A model generated the notes under the pieces. It did not search any database. It worked only from the letters and a program-made list of their open reading frames with translations, and was not told where the DNA came from. Positions 33,448 to 42,967 of a DNA stretch of 64,000 nucleotides are shown here, in pieces. The translations under genes and the position numbers were made by a program. The first letter of the stretch is position 1. Each line of letters opens with the position of its first letter. This DNA is from Sphingobacteriales bacterium (GTDB lineage: Bacteria; Bacteroidota; Bacteroidia; Chitinophagales; CAIOSU01), in the NCBI GenBank assembly GCA_027483645.1, contig JAIXUD010000017.1:62001-126000 (forward strand), given 5' to 3'.

Positions 33448-35427
33448 TTATTGCTGGCCAACCACCACCAGTTTGGAGTAAGTAGTTTGGCCGCCAGTAG
33501 TAAGGCCAACCAAATAGGCACCCGGTGCCAAGGCACTTTCCAGGTTTATTACATGCTCGTTGGCGCCATTATACAGCATGCCTAAGTGGCGCTGGTAAAT
33601 GGTGCGGCCATCAAGCCCAGTAATCTGCACGTGAGCATCGCTGCTGCTCGCCAAATCAAACTGCAGCGTAACCTGCTTGCCCTGTATCGGGTTCGGGTAA
33701 AGCTGTATAGGCATGGTGCTATTGGCAATATTGGCTATGCCTGAAAGGTCTTCGTGCCCAGTATAGTTTTCCGAAGCCAATACTGCTTGGTAGGCATTCA
33801 CGCGGCCATAGCCCAATTCCTTACTCCAGTTACCGGCAAAGAAGGTTTCGTTGTAGCTATAGCCACCCACTTTATCGGCAGTATTGCCTAGTATAAAGCG
33901 AACCGCCTCATACGATAAATCGGGCCTGATGGATAACATTAACGCTACCACTGCTGCTGCATTGGGGCAAGCCGCTGAGGTGCCATTGTAAGTAAACGTA
34001 TAATCGCCGCTACTGTATCCTTTTATGCCGCTTATGTCGCAAGTTGTAATCTTGACCCCCGGTGCCGAAACATGCAAGCCATAACCCCAGCAGCCGGTCC
34101 AATCCTCTCCATCGCAAGAGTTGGGCGTTTTACGCTCGTCGCACATGCTGGTGGCATTAATGGCCATAGCTTGGGGCAAACGAGAAGGCCAAATGGGCCT
34201 AGTGTCTGCATTGCCGCTGGAAAATAGCATAGGCGTACCCAAGCCACCACGGCCGCTGTCGGCGGCAGCAATAATGGCCTCCTCCAGCAACATCGGGTTG
34301 CCCGAAAGTATGGTGAGGGTAACATCATCAACACCCCAAGAGTTGGTCATAATATCGGCATCCGCTTCGCGCCATGCCCAGTTAATGGCATCTGCCATCC
34401 ACTGTGAGGTAGAGTAGGGGATATTGTTGAGCGGGAGGCCATTGTAAGTGGTATCCACATAATAGAACACCTTAATCGGGATAACTTTGGTTCCATGTGC
34501 TATGCCTGCTATACCGATGCCGTTATCGGCAGCAGCAGCAATAATGCCCGCACAGGCAGTGCCGTGGGCGTTGCTTGGTTTATCAAGGTTGGGGTAGCCT
34601 TTGCTTCCGCCGCCAGTAGCATCGTAGCCAGGCAGCATAATGTTTACTAGCTCAGGGTGTAGGGTATCCACCCCCGCATCAATCACCGCCACCTTAATGT
34701 TCGGAGAACCCGTAGTAACGGTCCAAGCGCTATCCACATCCATATCGGCATCGGGGCTGCCCAATACACCGCTTGTAAACACGGTACTAGTATCATTTTG
34801 TAGCTGCCATTGGCGGTTGTAAAACTGATCGGTAGTGGCGGTTTGGGGGCTAAACAGGTAGTTGGGTTCCGCAAACGTAAACAAGCCACATTGGTGTAGC
34901 ATTACCGCCGCCTCTAGGGCATTGTAGGCGGAATACTTGTTAGTGTTTATCCACCAAATGTTGCCCATGTAAGCATCTTGGTACACAGGGTACATGTGGT
35001 TGCGCTCAGCAAAGCCCAGCAACAGTTGCAGGGCAGCATCACTTTCTACTTTCACCGCTACGCTGCCTAATATACCTATGGGCAATACCCCTTCGCTGCG
35101 CATAAATACAGTGGCCAGCTTTACATTATTGTATTGGTGCAGCGATGCAATTATCGATTTCAGTTCGCGGTAGTCGGCTACCTCCCTCGGTATTTTGGCA
35201 ACTACCACATTAGGGTAAGGTATTCGCCAGGCATCTTGGAGGCCAACTAGTTGCAATATCATTTGCTGGGTTGCCAAGGGGGTACCATCGCGAAACTCCA
35301 CTATCAGCCTGTCACGAAGCACCACGTCGTTCAACGAGTCTTCCCATTCGCTTTGGAAAACAATGTTTTGCGCGGGCACCAAGTGCACCAGCAGCAAGAA
35401 GGATATAATGAATAAAATGTGTTTCAC
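33448..35427 (-). CDS. Secreted subtilisin-like protease with T9SS type A sorting domain
   Basis: The upstream frame would begin with TTG at 35466; the GTG at 35427 gives a clean signal peptide (VKHILFIISFLLLVHLVPAQN) and a 659-residue protein. The S8 triad is visible: Asp in AVIDAGVDTLHPE (about 250), His in NAHGTACAGIIA (about 288) and Ser in NGTSAACPNAAA (about 484). A linker follows, then the C-terminal sorting domain with LYPNPIQGKQVTLQF and ending in YSKLVVVGQQ. The protease would be exported by the type IX system to the cell surface or medium. Full-length appearance. Confidence 0.9.
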   Translation of the reverse strand: MKHILFIISFLLLVHLVPAQNIVFQSEWEDSLNDVVLRDRLIVEFRDGTPLATQQMILQLVGLQDAWRIPYPNVVVAKIPREVADYRELKSIIASLHQYNNVKLATVFMRSEGVLPIGILGSVAVKVESDAALQLLLGFAERNHMYPVYQDAYMGNIWWINTNKYSAYNALEAAVMLHQCGLFTFAEPNYLFSPQTATTDQFYNRQWQLQNDTSTVFTSGVLGSPDADMDVDSAWTVTTGSPNIKVAVIDAGVDTLHPELVNIMLPGYDATGGGSKGYPNLDKPSNAHGTACAGIIAAAADNGIGIAGIAHGTKVIPIKVFYYVDTTYNGLPLNNIPYSTSQWMADAINWAWREADADIMTNSWGVDDVTLTILSGNPMLLEEAIIAAADSGRGGLGTPMLFSSGNADTRPIWPSRLPQAMAINATSMCDERKTPNSCDGEDWTGCWGYGLHVSAPGVKITTCDISGIKGYSSGDYTFTYNGTSAACPNAAAVVALMLSIRPDLSYEAVRFILGNTADKVGGYSYNETFFAGNWSKELGYGRVNAYQAVLASENYTGHEDLSGIANIANSTMPIQLYPNPIQGKQVTLQFDLASSSDAHVQITGLDGRTIYQRHLGMLYNGANEHVINLESALAPGAYLVGLTTGGQTTYSKLVVVGQQ

Positions 35428-35668
35428 GGATTGTCGAGGGTTTAACCCAATATGCAATTTAAGCAAATTTTTGTGTATTCATAATCTTGTTTTAACGATA
35501 CCGTAAAACATCCTCGTATCGGGTAATTATTTCCACAATTCTATAAGCCATGCTACCCACTGCAATCATCTGAAAGACAGCAGGTTGTGATGGTATTTTT
35601 TGTTTCGGTACAATCATTGGCTATATACCCACAAGTACGATTTGTAGCTGACCGAAAAACTTAACACC

Positions 35669-36178
35669 ATGAAAAATCTATTCATTATCTGCCTGAGCGT
35701 TATTACCTTAGGTGCCTACGCCCAAACCAATGGCAAAAGCTCGCCTAGCGAAAAAAGCTATGCGCAAACCATCAATAACCTTACCGACCAGATAAAAGTG
35801 ACCCCCAATAACGCCAACCTATATGTGAAGCGCGCCGATGCCATTTATTATCTCAATGCCGTTTATCCGCACCAAACCGTTTCGCAGTTTAAATTGAAAG
35901 ATGTGCTGGTAGACATTAACAAAGCCATACAAGTTGATGGTACAAATGCCGGCCTATATAGCCTACGTGGCATGTACAAACGCAATATAACTGGCGACTT
36001 GGCCGGCGCGCGTGCCGACCTAACCAAAGCCATTGAGCTTGACCCAAAAAACCCACAGTGGTATATGGAGCGAACCAATTACTCAAACCTAGAGAATGCC
36101 TGTGATGATTGGAAAAAATGTGCCGAAATGGGTAATGGCAACTGCAAAGAAATCCGCACGAGTGTGTGCTCTCAATAA
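35669..36178 (+). CDS. Secreted TPR protein
   Basis: The 169-residue product has a signal peptide (MKNLFIICLSVITLGAYAQ) and two or three tetratricopeptide units: NANLYVKRADAIYYLNAVYP, then LVDINKAIQVDGTNAGLYSLRG, and GARADLTKAIELDPKNPQWYMER. The last part has three or four cysteines (ACDDWKKCAEMGNGNC), which is typical of TPR proteins in this phylum ('ACxDWxxA...G') and may form a disulfide. A terminator follows at 36208-36247. Function not known; TPR units bind partner proteins. Confidence 0.8.
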   Translation: MKNLFIICLSVITLGAYAQTNGKSSPSEKSYAQTINNLTDQIKVTPNNANLYVKRADAIYYLNAVYPHQTVSQFKLKDVLVDINKAIQVDGTNAGLYSLRGMYKRNITGDLAGARADLTKAIELDPKNPQWYMERTNYSNLENACDDWKKCAEMGNGNCKEIRTSVCSQ

Positions 36179-36207
36179 ATAAGTAATACCCTTAACAACC
36201 TGCATTT

Positions 36208-36247
36208 TGGGGCTGTTTCCTACCGAGGAGATAGCCCCTTTTTTTGT
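36208..36247 (+). terminator. Rho-independent terminator of the TPR gene
   Basis: GGGGCTGTTTCC and GGAGATAGCCCC pair with two G-T/mismatch positions, followed by seven T residues. Confidence 0.8.
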
Positions 36248-36249
36248 CA

Positions 36250-36396
36250 ATTATCTGAATTGGGATTCGTCAGATTAGGGAGATTAATTGGATTAAAAAT
36301 TATAATGAGAAGGATTGAAACAAGACAAAAATTCTGTAATCTTCATCAAAAAGAATCCCTTTTGTCCACTAATCTGACGAATCCAAATTCAGATAA
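36250..36396. repeat. Family A inverted repeat (foldback element)
   Basis: The unit ATTATCTGAATTGGGATTCG (36250-36276 in full) is matched by its near-exact reverse complement at 36371-36396 (AATCTGACGAATCCAAATTC and on). Between them are about 94 bp of AT-rich sequence with AATCTTCATCAAAAAGAATC words. The copies match the phage-block copies at 2684 and 3335, so this element family crosses the phage/chromosome boundary. Confidence 0.8.
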
Positions 36397-36462
36397 CCCC
36401 CTCCACACAACCCCCACCCTTATTCCACCGTTATGGAATCTGTTACCGCTTTGCATCTTATA

Positions 36463-36581
36463 GTTGGTTGACTAGTTAATTAGTTGATTGGTTAATCGGT
36501 TATTGTTACTTCTTGCTATTACAACGTACTTTGTATTCCTTTTGAAGCATACTTGATACTCATTACTTGATACTTTTCGCC
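36463..36581. repeat. Low-complexity TTGATTGG and ACTTGATACT words before the macroglobulin gene
   Basis: TAGTTAATTAGTTGATTGGT words and, at about 36551-36576, two ACTTGATACT words occur. The first set is the inverse of the words at 27201. A -10-like TACTTTGTATT is seen at about 36527. No gene is present here. Confidence 0.5.
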
Positions 36582-39500
36582 ATGCGCAAACTCTCCATCC
36601 TCCTCGCTTTCATTTCCATCACAGGCCTTGCCGCTACGGTGTGGCTTGATAAAAATCCCACGGATATGCTGCAGTTTCCCGCGGGGAAGGAATATAAAAC
36701 CGAATGGGCTGCGGTGGATAGCCTGTTGAACATCGGCCAGCCAAAGTCGGCGCTGCCGGTGGTGGAGGGGCTGTATGCCAATGCGGTGAAGGATAAGGAC
36801 TATGCCCAAATGGTAAAGGCGGTGTTTTACCTGAACGGGTTGAAGCTAGAGAACGAAGAGGATGCGCAGCTTAACTTCATTAAAGCCATTGAAGCAGAAG
36901 TGGCGAAGGCGCCCTTCCCCGCAAAGCAAGTGATGCTATCGGGTTTGGCGGATTTGTATTGGAGCTATTACCAAAATAACCGCTGGAAAATACAACAGCG
37001 CGGTACTACTATTGAGGTGGACGAAGCAGACCCCGCCACATGGGATGGGGCAAAATTCTCTGAAATAGTAAGCGGGCTGTACCTGCAAAGCCTAAAGCCA
37101 GCTGACAGCCTGAAACGCACACCGGTGGCAGTTTTCGACCCTGTGATATTAAAAGGCGAGCGCCGCGACCTTCGACCCACGCTGTATGATTTGCTGGCGC
37201 ACCGTGCAGTAGATTTCTTTAAAAACAGCGAAGCGGGCATCACCCAACCAGCCTATAAGTTTTATATGGATGAGCCAGCATTGTTTGGGATCACAGAGGT
37301 TTTCCTGAAAAACAAGCTGCAACACCAAGATAGCGCTGCCTTTCATTTAATAGCGTTGCAATTGCTTCGGGAACTGGCTGGGCACCAAATGGATCATGCC
37401 AATTTGCCCGGCTTGATAGAGGTAGAGTTGGAGCGGTTGGGTTTTGTGAAAGACCAAAGCATATTGCCCCAAGCACAGAAAGACAGCCTGTATGCCGCTA
37501 CATTGATTGCCTTGGAGCAACGCTACGCGAATGACAGCAGCAGCGCGTTGGTAAGCTATGCCTTGGCATCACACTATACCAACTTGGGCAACACCTATAA
37601 TGCCAAAGGCGATACCACCCACCGCTGGAAACTGCGTGAGGGCATTGATATTTGCACCCGCACTATTGCTAAGCACCCAAATACTGAGGGGGCTAGGCAA
37701 TGCCAAATACTGCTGACTGCACTGCAAGCCCCAGCGCACCAGTTACAGATAGAGCAGGTGGTGCTTCCCAACATGGATGCGTTAATACAGTTATCGGCTA
37801 AGAATGTATATCTGCTTTATTTCCGTTTGGTGCCTATACCAGCGGATAGGCAGTTCGATATACCGGGACAGCAGCAAGGCAACGAAGTAATTTACCTATT
37901 GCAGCAGTCTAGTCGGAAGTTTCAACATAGCATTCCCAACCCTGGCGATTACCAAACCCATACCACGGAGGTAACGCTAGGGGCCTTACCAACTGGAAGG
38001 TATTATCTATTGGCCTCCGACAACGAGGAGTTTGACAGCTCCTCCACCATCAGCTATGGGCAGATTCAGGTCTCTAACCTAGCTTATACCACCCGCAACT
38101 ACCCCAACGGGGGCTTGGAAGTATTGGTACTAAACCGCACGGATGGCCAGCCCGTTAGCAAAGCCAGTATTACCACCTTTGAAAACCAGTATGACAGCAA
38201 TAAAGGCGAGTATGTGCTGGAGCGCGGCAAAACCCAGCAGACCGATAAGTATGGCCGTACCGTGGTGCGCGGCAACAAAGACTACAGTAATATATCATTG
38301 CAAATAAGCTACAAGGGCGATACCGTTACCTCGCCAAATGCGCATTACTTGCGGGACCCGTATAAATCGAATGAGGCCAAATGGCAAACGCAAACCAAAT
38401 TCTTCTTGGATAGGGCCATTTACCGCCCGGGGCAAACGGTACACTTTAAAGGTTTGGTGTTTGAAAATAAAGGTATCGAGAGCCGCTTGCTTACAAGTGA
38501 GAAGGTAGAGGTAATTATGCGCGACCGCAACTACCGCGAGATTGGCAAAGCCGAGTTTAAAACCAATGAGTATGGTACTTTCAATGGTAGCTTCACCCTG
38601 CCAGCCAGCAACATTACAGGCAATGTAACCCTCTATACCGCTGATGGTAACGCCATGTTTAATGTGGAAGAGTATAAGCGGCCCAAGTTTGAGGTAACGT
38701 TTACGCCCATCACCGGCACCTTTAGGGTGGATGATAGCGTAACCGTAAAGGGCACCGCCAAGGCCTATGCGGGCAGTAATATCGATGGCGCACAGGTGCG
38801 CTACCGCGTGGTGCGCGAGGTGCAGTATCCTATCTGGGGCCGTTATAGTTACAGGAGCTACTGGCCACAAACCCCACCCATGGAGATTGCCTCGGGCGTG
38901 ATTACTACTGATTTGGTGGGAGGATATACCATCAACTTTAAGGCCGTGCCCGACCGCTCCGTTTCCAAAGAAAGCGACCCCATTTTCAGCTACCGCGTGT
39001 ATGCGGATGTTACCGATATTTCCGGCGAAACCCACAGCAGCGAAACCAACGTGCGCGTAGGCTTCAAGGCACTGGAAATTGGCGTAAACCTGCCCGATGC
39101 CATCAACAAAAGCCAACGGGACAGCCTCAGCCTCTATACCAATAACCTAAACGGTCAGCCCGAACCGAGCACCGTGCAGCTTACCATACACCAACTGCAA
39201 GCACCTGCCAACCCGCTACGCACCCGCCTGTGGGAAGCGGTGGATAGTAACATCATCCCCGAAGCTCTGTTCCGCAAGCAGTTTCCGTTAGATGCCTATG
39301 GCAATGAAATGGACTATACTACTTGGGGCAAAGGCGCACAGGTGCTGAATACCACCATAAACACCGCCTCGCAAAGTAAGTTCCTGCCCGATTTAAGCAA
39401 CTGGCAGCCAGGCACCTATGTCGTAGAGCTAAAAACCAAAGATCGCTTTGGACAAGAAGTAACCAGCCAGCAGTATGTAACCGTATTCGGCGAAAAAGAC

Positions 39501-42500
39501 AAAACCATACCCGTGCCTAATTACCTGTGGGCAAAACTACTAACCCCCACCGTAGAACCGGGCAGCAATGCCAAGATATTGGTAGGCACAGCGGCTAAAG
39601 ATGTGCGGGTGCTATACGAAGTATTACAAGGCGACAAAACCCTCAAACAAGAGTGGCTGAAACTGAGCAAAGTACAACAACTATTGGAAATACCCATTAC
39701 GGAGGTGCATCGCGGCGGCATCAGTGTGCGTTTTACCACCGTGAAGGATGGGCGCTTCTACAGCGAAAACATAAATGTAAATGTACCTTATCCATCGAAA
39801 GACCTAAATCTGTCTTTTGAAACCTTCCGTGATAAGTTGACACCGGGCGCCGAGGAACAATGGAAAATAACCATTAAAGACCCAAAAGGCGAAAAGGTGG
39901 CCGCAGAGCTATTGGCCAGCATGTACGATGCCTCGTTGGATGCGTTTGTGAAGCACGATTGGTATTTTAACCTGCCGGGCCGTGGGCAGCGGTATAGCAC
40001 TACTGCAAGTTGGGAAGGTGCATTATTTGGCTTGGCCAACTTTAACACCTACCAAAACTATGATTACGGTAATGAGTATTATGGTAGTGGCTTGCCGAGG
40101 TATGATGAGTTGATGCTGTATTTTGTCAATAGATTGATCGGAGGAGATGGGTACTACCTTTCTTATGATGCTATACAAAGTGTGCCCGGAGTTAAAATGC
40201 GTGGAGGTGGCCGCCACGATGAAGATGACCTCAACTCTTACCGCGGCTTTGTTAAAATGGAAGAAAAATCATCGAACGGCGATGGCATGCCATCTGATGG
40301 CTTAGTTGACCTCCAAAGCCAACCCCTACCACCCAACCCCAATGCACCGGGCGAAGCCGCAGGCATTGTACCTCGCAAAAACCTCCAAGAAACCGCCTTC
40401 TTCTACCCAACCGTGGACACGGATGCGGAGGGCAACTTTATCCTGAAATTTACAGTGCCCGAAGCGCTCACCCGCTGGAAGATACAGGGCTTTGCCCATA
40501 CACAAGCGTTGGACTTTGGGTTGATCAGTAAAGAAGCCGTTACCCAAAAGGAACTAATGGTGTTCCCGAATGCGCCGCGGTTTATGCGCGAGGGCGATAC
40601 GATTGTATTCAGCGCCAAGGTGAGCAACCTGAGCGAGAACGCCCTTACCGGCACCGCCAAGCTGCAACTGTTTGATGCCGTGAGTATGCAGCCGATTGAT
40701 GCACAGTTTAAACTGGCCAACGCCAGTCAGCCCATCACCATGGGCAAAGACCAAAGTGCCGTAGCCAAATGGACGCTGATAGTGCCCGAAGGTATTTCGG
40801 CGGTGGTTTACAGAGTAAGTGCTCAAGCGGGCAACTTTACCGATGGCGAGGAAAATGCTCTACCCATACTGCCCAACCGCATGTTGGTTACCGAATCGCT
40901 GCCCATCAACCTTTCTGGCAATCAAACCAAGAACTTTACTTTTGATAAATTGGTGGGTTCAGGTAAATCTAAAACCCTGCGCCACCATGGCTTAACGCTG
41001 GAACTGACCGCCAACCCGGCTTGGTACGCCATACAGGCACTGCCCTACCTCATGGAGTACCCATACGAGTGCAGCGAGCAGACCTTCAACCGCTACTACG
41101 CCAACAGCATTGCGGCACATATAGCCAACAGCAAGCCGCAGATACGCGCTGTGTTCGAGCAATGGAAAACCGCCGATAACCTAGTAAGCAACCTCGAGAA
41201 AAACCAGGAGCTGAAGAACATCATCCTCGAAGAAACGCCGTGGGTGCTTCAATCCCAAAACGAAACCGAGCGCAAAAAGCGCGTTGGACTGCTATTTGAG
41301 CTAAACAACCTTGCCCGCCAACAAGAAAATAGCCTGCGCAAACTGGTAGAAGCACAGAGCAACAGCGGTGCTTGGCCTTGGTTCAAGGGCGGGCCTGATA
41401 GCCGCCACATTACCCAGTACATCGTTACCGGTATTGGCCGCTTAGTGAAGATGGGCACGGTCGATTTAAAGAAGGAAAGCGAACTCAACAAAGCCCTGCT
41501 GAACGGCATGCGTTACCTCGATGCCGAAATCCAAAAAGATTTCGACAACTTGGTGAAATATAAAACCCCGCTGGATAGCATGAACGTGGGCAGCACGCAG
41601 TTGAGCTACTTGTATGGCCGCAGCTTCTTCTCTTTTCCCGTGCCAGAGAGCAGCCAAACAGCCCATAACTATTACTTGGCCCAAGCACACAAATTCTGGA
41701 ACAAGCTGGGCATTTATGATAAGGGTATGACGGCCATTATATTGAGCCGAAAGGAGTCTGACAAATATGATGTTGCCCTTAACCTTATCATGACCTCGCT
41801 CAAGCAAACCTCCATCAATAGCGAGGAGCTGGGCATGTACTGGAAACAGATACGCGCTGGCTATAGCTGGTACGAGGCACCGATAGAGGCACAAGCGCTG
41901 TTGATTGAGGCGTTTGTGGAGGCGGGCAACGATACCACCTCAGTTGATGCCATGCGCACTTGGTTGCTCAAGCAAAAGCAGGTGCAGGATTGGGGCAACA
42001 CCAAAGCCACGGCAGATGCTTGCTACGCCTTGCTTTTGGAGGGTACCGATTGGCTAACTGAAACCCCTAAACTAACTGTTAAACTAGGCGACAAAACCAT
42101 CGATGGCAACAAAAACGCCGAAGCGGGCACAGGCTACAGCAAAACCACCTTCACAGCCAGCGAGGTAACCGCCAACATGGGCAACATTACCGCCACCCGC
42201 GAGGGCAAGGGCATCAGTTGGGGCGCGGTGTACTGGCAGTACTTCGAGCAGTTGGATAACATTACCCCTGCCAAAACCCCACTGAGCATTGTGAAGAAAC
42301 TTTACGTGCAACGCGATAGCGGCAAAGGCCCCATACTGGAAGCCGTTACCGCTAAAACCATCCTGCTGCCTGGTGATTTACTACAAGTGCGCCTAGAGAT
42401 AAGGGTGGATAGGGATATGGAGTTTGTTCACTTGAAGGATATGCGCGCCGCTGGCCTAGAGCCGATAAACGTATTGAGCAGCTACAAATGGAAGGGCGGC

Positions 42501-42698
42501 CTAGGCTACTACGAAAGCACCCGCGATGCCGCCACCAACTTCTTTTTCGATAGGTTGCCGCGCGGTACGCATGTGTTTGAGTATCCGCTGCGCGTAAACC
42601 TAAGCGGCAGCTACAGCAACGGCATTAGCACCATACAGTGCATGTATGCGCCTGAGTTTGCCGCACACAGCGCAGGGGTGAGGATAACGGTGAAGTGA
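36582..42698 (+). CDS. Alpha-2-macroglobulin-family protein with CSEQ thioester
   Basis: The start ATG 36582 gives a 2038-residue protein with a hydrophobic N-terminus (MRKLSILLAFISITGLAATV), suggesting a signal peptide or inner-membrane anchor. MG-type beta domains run from about residue 500 to 1380 (YRPGQTVHFKGLVF, GFVKMEEKS). The bait/ANA region then leads into the thioester CSEQ (C1497-Q1500) in YPYECSEQTFNRYYANS, which normally forms a Cys-Gln thioester that traps proteases. The toroid domain (about 1480-1800) carries the conserved SNSGAWPWFKGG. The last part has VHLKDMRAAGLEP and the receptor-like C-terminus. A protease-trap role in the periplasm is inferred from the family. It is longer than the 1650-residue enterobacterial type because of an N-terminal extension. 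Confidence 0.9.
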   Translation: MRKLSILLAFISITGLAATVWLDKNPTDMLQFPAGKEYKTEWAAVDSLLNIGQPKSALPVVEGLYANAVKDKDYAQMVKAVFYLNGLKLENEEDAQLNFIKAIEAEVAKAPFPAKQVMLSGLADLYWSYYQNNRWKIQQRGTTIEVDEADPATWDGAKFSEIVSGLYLQSLKPADSLKRTPVAVFDPVILKGERRDLRPTLYDLLAHRAVDFFKNSEAGITQPAYKFYMDEPALFGITEVFLKNKLQHQDSAAFHLIALQLLRELAGHQMDHANLPGLIEVELERLGFVKDQSILPQAQKDSLYAATLIALEQRYANDSSSALVSYALASHYTNLGNTYNAKGDTTHRWKLREGIDICTRTIAKHPNTEGARQCQILLTALQAPAHQLQIEQVVLPNMDALIQLSAKNVYLLYFRLVPIPADRQFDIPGQQQGNEVIYLLQQSSRKFQHSIPNPGDYQTHTTEVTLGALPTGRYYLLASDNEEFDSSSTISYGQIQVSNLAYTTRNYPNGGLEVLVLNRTDGQPVSKASITTFENQYDSNKGEYVLERGKTQQTDKYGRTVVRGNKDYSNISLQISYKGDTVTSPNAHYLRDPYKSNEAKWQTQTKFFLDRAIYRPGQTVHFKGLVFENKGIESRLLTSEKVEVIMRDRNYREIGKAEFKTNEYGTFNGSFTLPASNITGNVTLYTADGNAMFNVEEYKRPKFEVTFTPITGTFRVDDSVTVKGTAKAYAGSNIDGAQVRYRVVREVQYPIWGRYSYRSYWPQTPPMEIASGVITTDLVGGYTINFKAVPDRSVSKESDPIFSYRVYADVTDISGETHSSETNVRVGFKALEIGVNLPDAINKSQRDSLSLYTNNLNGQPEPSTVQLTIHQLQAPANPLRTRLWEAVDSNIIPEALFRKQFPLDAYGNEMDYTTWGKGAQVLNTTINTASQSKFLPDLSNWQPGTYVVELKTKDRFGQEVTSQQYVTVFGEKDKTIPVPNYLWAKLLTPTVEPGSNAKILVGTAAKDVRVLYEVLQGDKTLKQEWLKLSKVQQLLEIPITEVHRGGISVRFTTVKDGRFYSENINVNVPYPSKDLNLSFETFRDKLTPGAEEQWKITIKDPKGEKVAAELLASMYDASLDAFVKHDWYFNLPGRGQRYSTTASWEGALFGLANFNTYQNYDYGNEYYGSGLPRYDELMLYFVNRLIGGDGYYLSYDAIQSVPGVKMRGGGRHDEDDLNSYRGFVKMEEKSSNGDGMPSDGLVDLQSQPLPPNPNAPGEAAGIVPRKNLQETAFFYPTVDTDAEGNFILKFTVPEALTRWKIQGFAHTQALDFGLISKEAVTQKELMVFPNAPRFMREGDTIVFSAKVSNLSENALTGTAKLQLFDAVSMQPIDAQFKLANASQPITMGKDQSAVAKWTLIVPEGISAVVYRVSAQAGNFTDGEENALPILPNRMLVTESLPINLSGNQTKNFTFDKLVGSGKSKTLRHHGLTLELTANPAWYAIQALPYLMEYPYECSEQTFNRYYANSIAAHIANSKPQIRAVFEQWKTADNLVSNLEKNQELKNIILEETPWVLQSQNETERKKRVGLLFELNNLARQQENSLRKLVEAQSNSGAWPWFKGGPDSRHITQYIVTGIGRLVKMGTVDLKKESELNKALLNGMRYLDAEIQKDFDNLVKYKTPLDSMNVGSTQLSYLYGRSFFSFPVPESSQTAHNYYLAQAHKFWNKLGIYDKGMTAIILSRKESDKYDVALNLIMTSLKQTSINSEELGMYWKQIRAGYSWYEAPIEAQALLIEAFVEAGNDTTSVDAMRTWLLKQKQVQDWGNTKATADACYALLLEGTDWLTETPKLTVKLGDKTIDGNKNAEAGTGYSKTTFTASEVTANMGNITATREGKGISWGAVYWQYFEQLDNITPAKTPLSIVKKLYVQRDSGKGPILEAVTAKTILLPGDLLQVRLEIRVDRDMEFVHLKDMRAAGLEPINVLSSYKWKGGLGYYESTRDAATNFFFDRLPRGTHVFEYPLRVNLSGSYSNGISTIQCMYAPEFAAHSAGVRITVK

Positions 42699-42744
42699 TG
42701 CCACGCAACATCGGCATTATGCCAGTTACGCTTTTGAACCCTTC

Positions 42745-42820
42745 TTAACTTTTCGTCACGTTCGTGGTGGTTAAATTTGCATTGCGAGATTTAACCGCCA
42801 CGAATGCAAAGGCGTGCCAT
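42745..42820. repeat. Family C-like repeat
   Basis: TCGTGGTGGTTAAATTTGCA and, inverted, ATTTAACCGCCACGAATGCA form a foldback at about 42762-42807 in the gap before nadB. It belongs to the CGTGGTTAA-word group also at 15350 and 58388. Confidence 0.55.
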
Positions 42821-42967
42821 CTTCTTAAGAGGAAATTAAGTATCTAAATCACATTACTGGTCGGTTAAAACGCTATTTATCTAAATTTTCACCATTTCCC
42901 GAAAATCCCCCCTAATTTTAACCTTTGAACGGCTAGGGATGTTACATTCATAGCGTTTATACGAGAC

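Noticed and set aside
38295..39116. 273-residue minus-strand frame inside the macroglobulin gene
   Set aside because: It lies wholly inside a strongly supported gene, and its sequence (His/Gly/Ala-rich) has the look of an antisense shadow.
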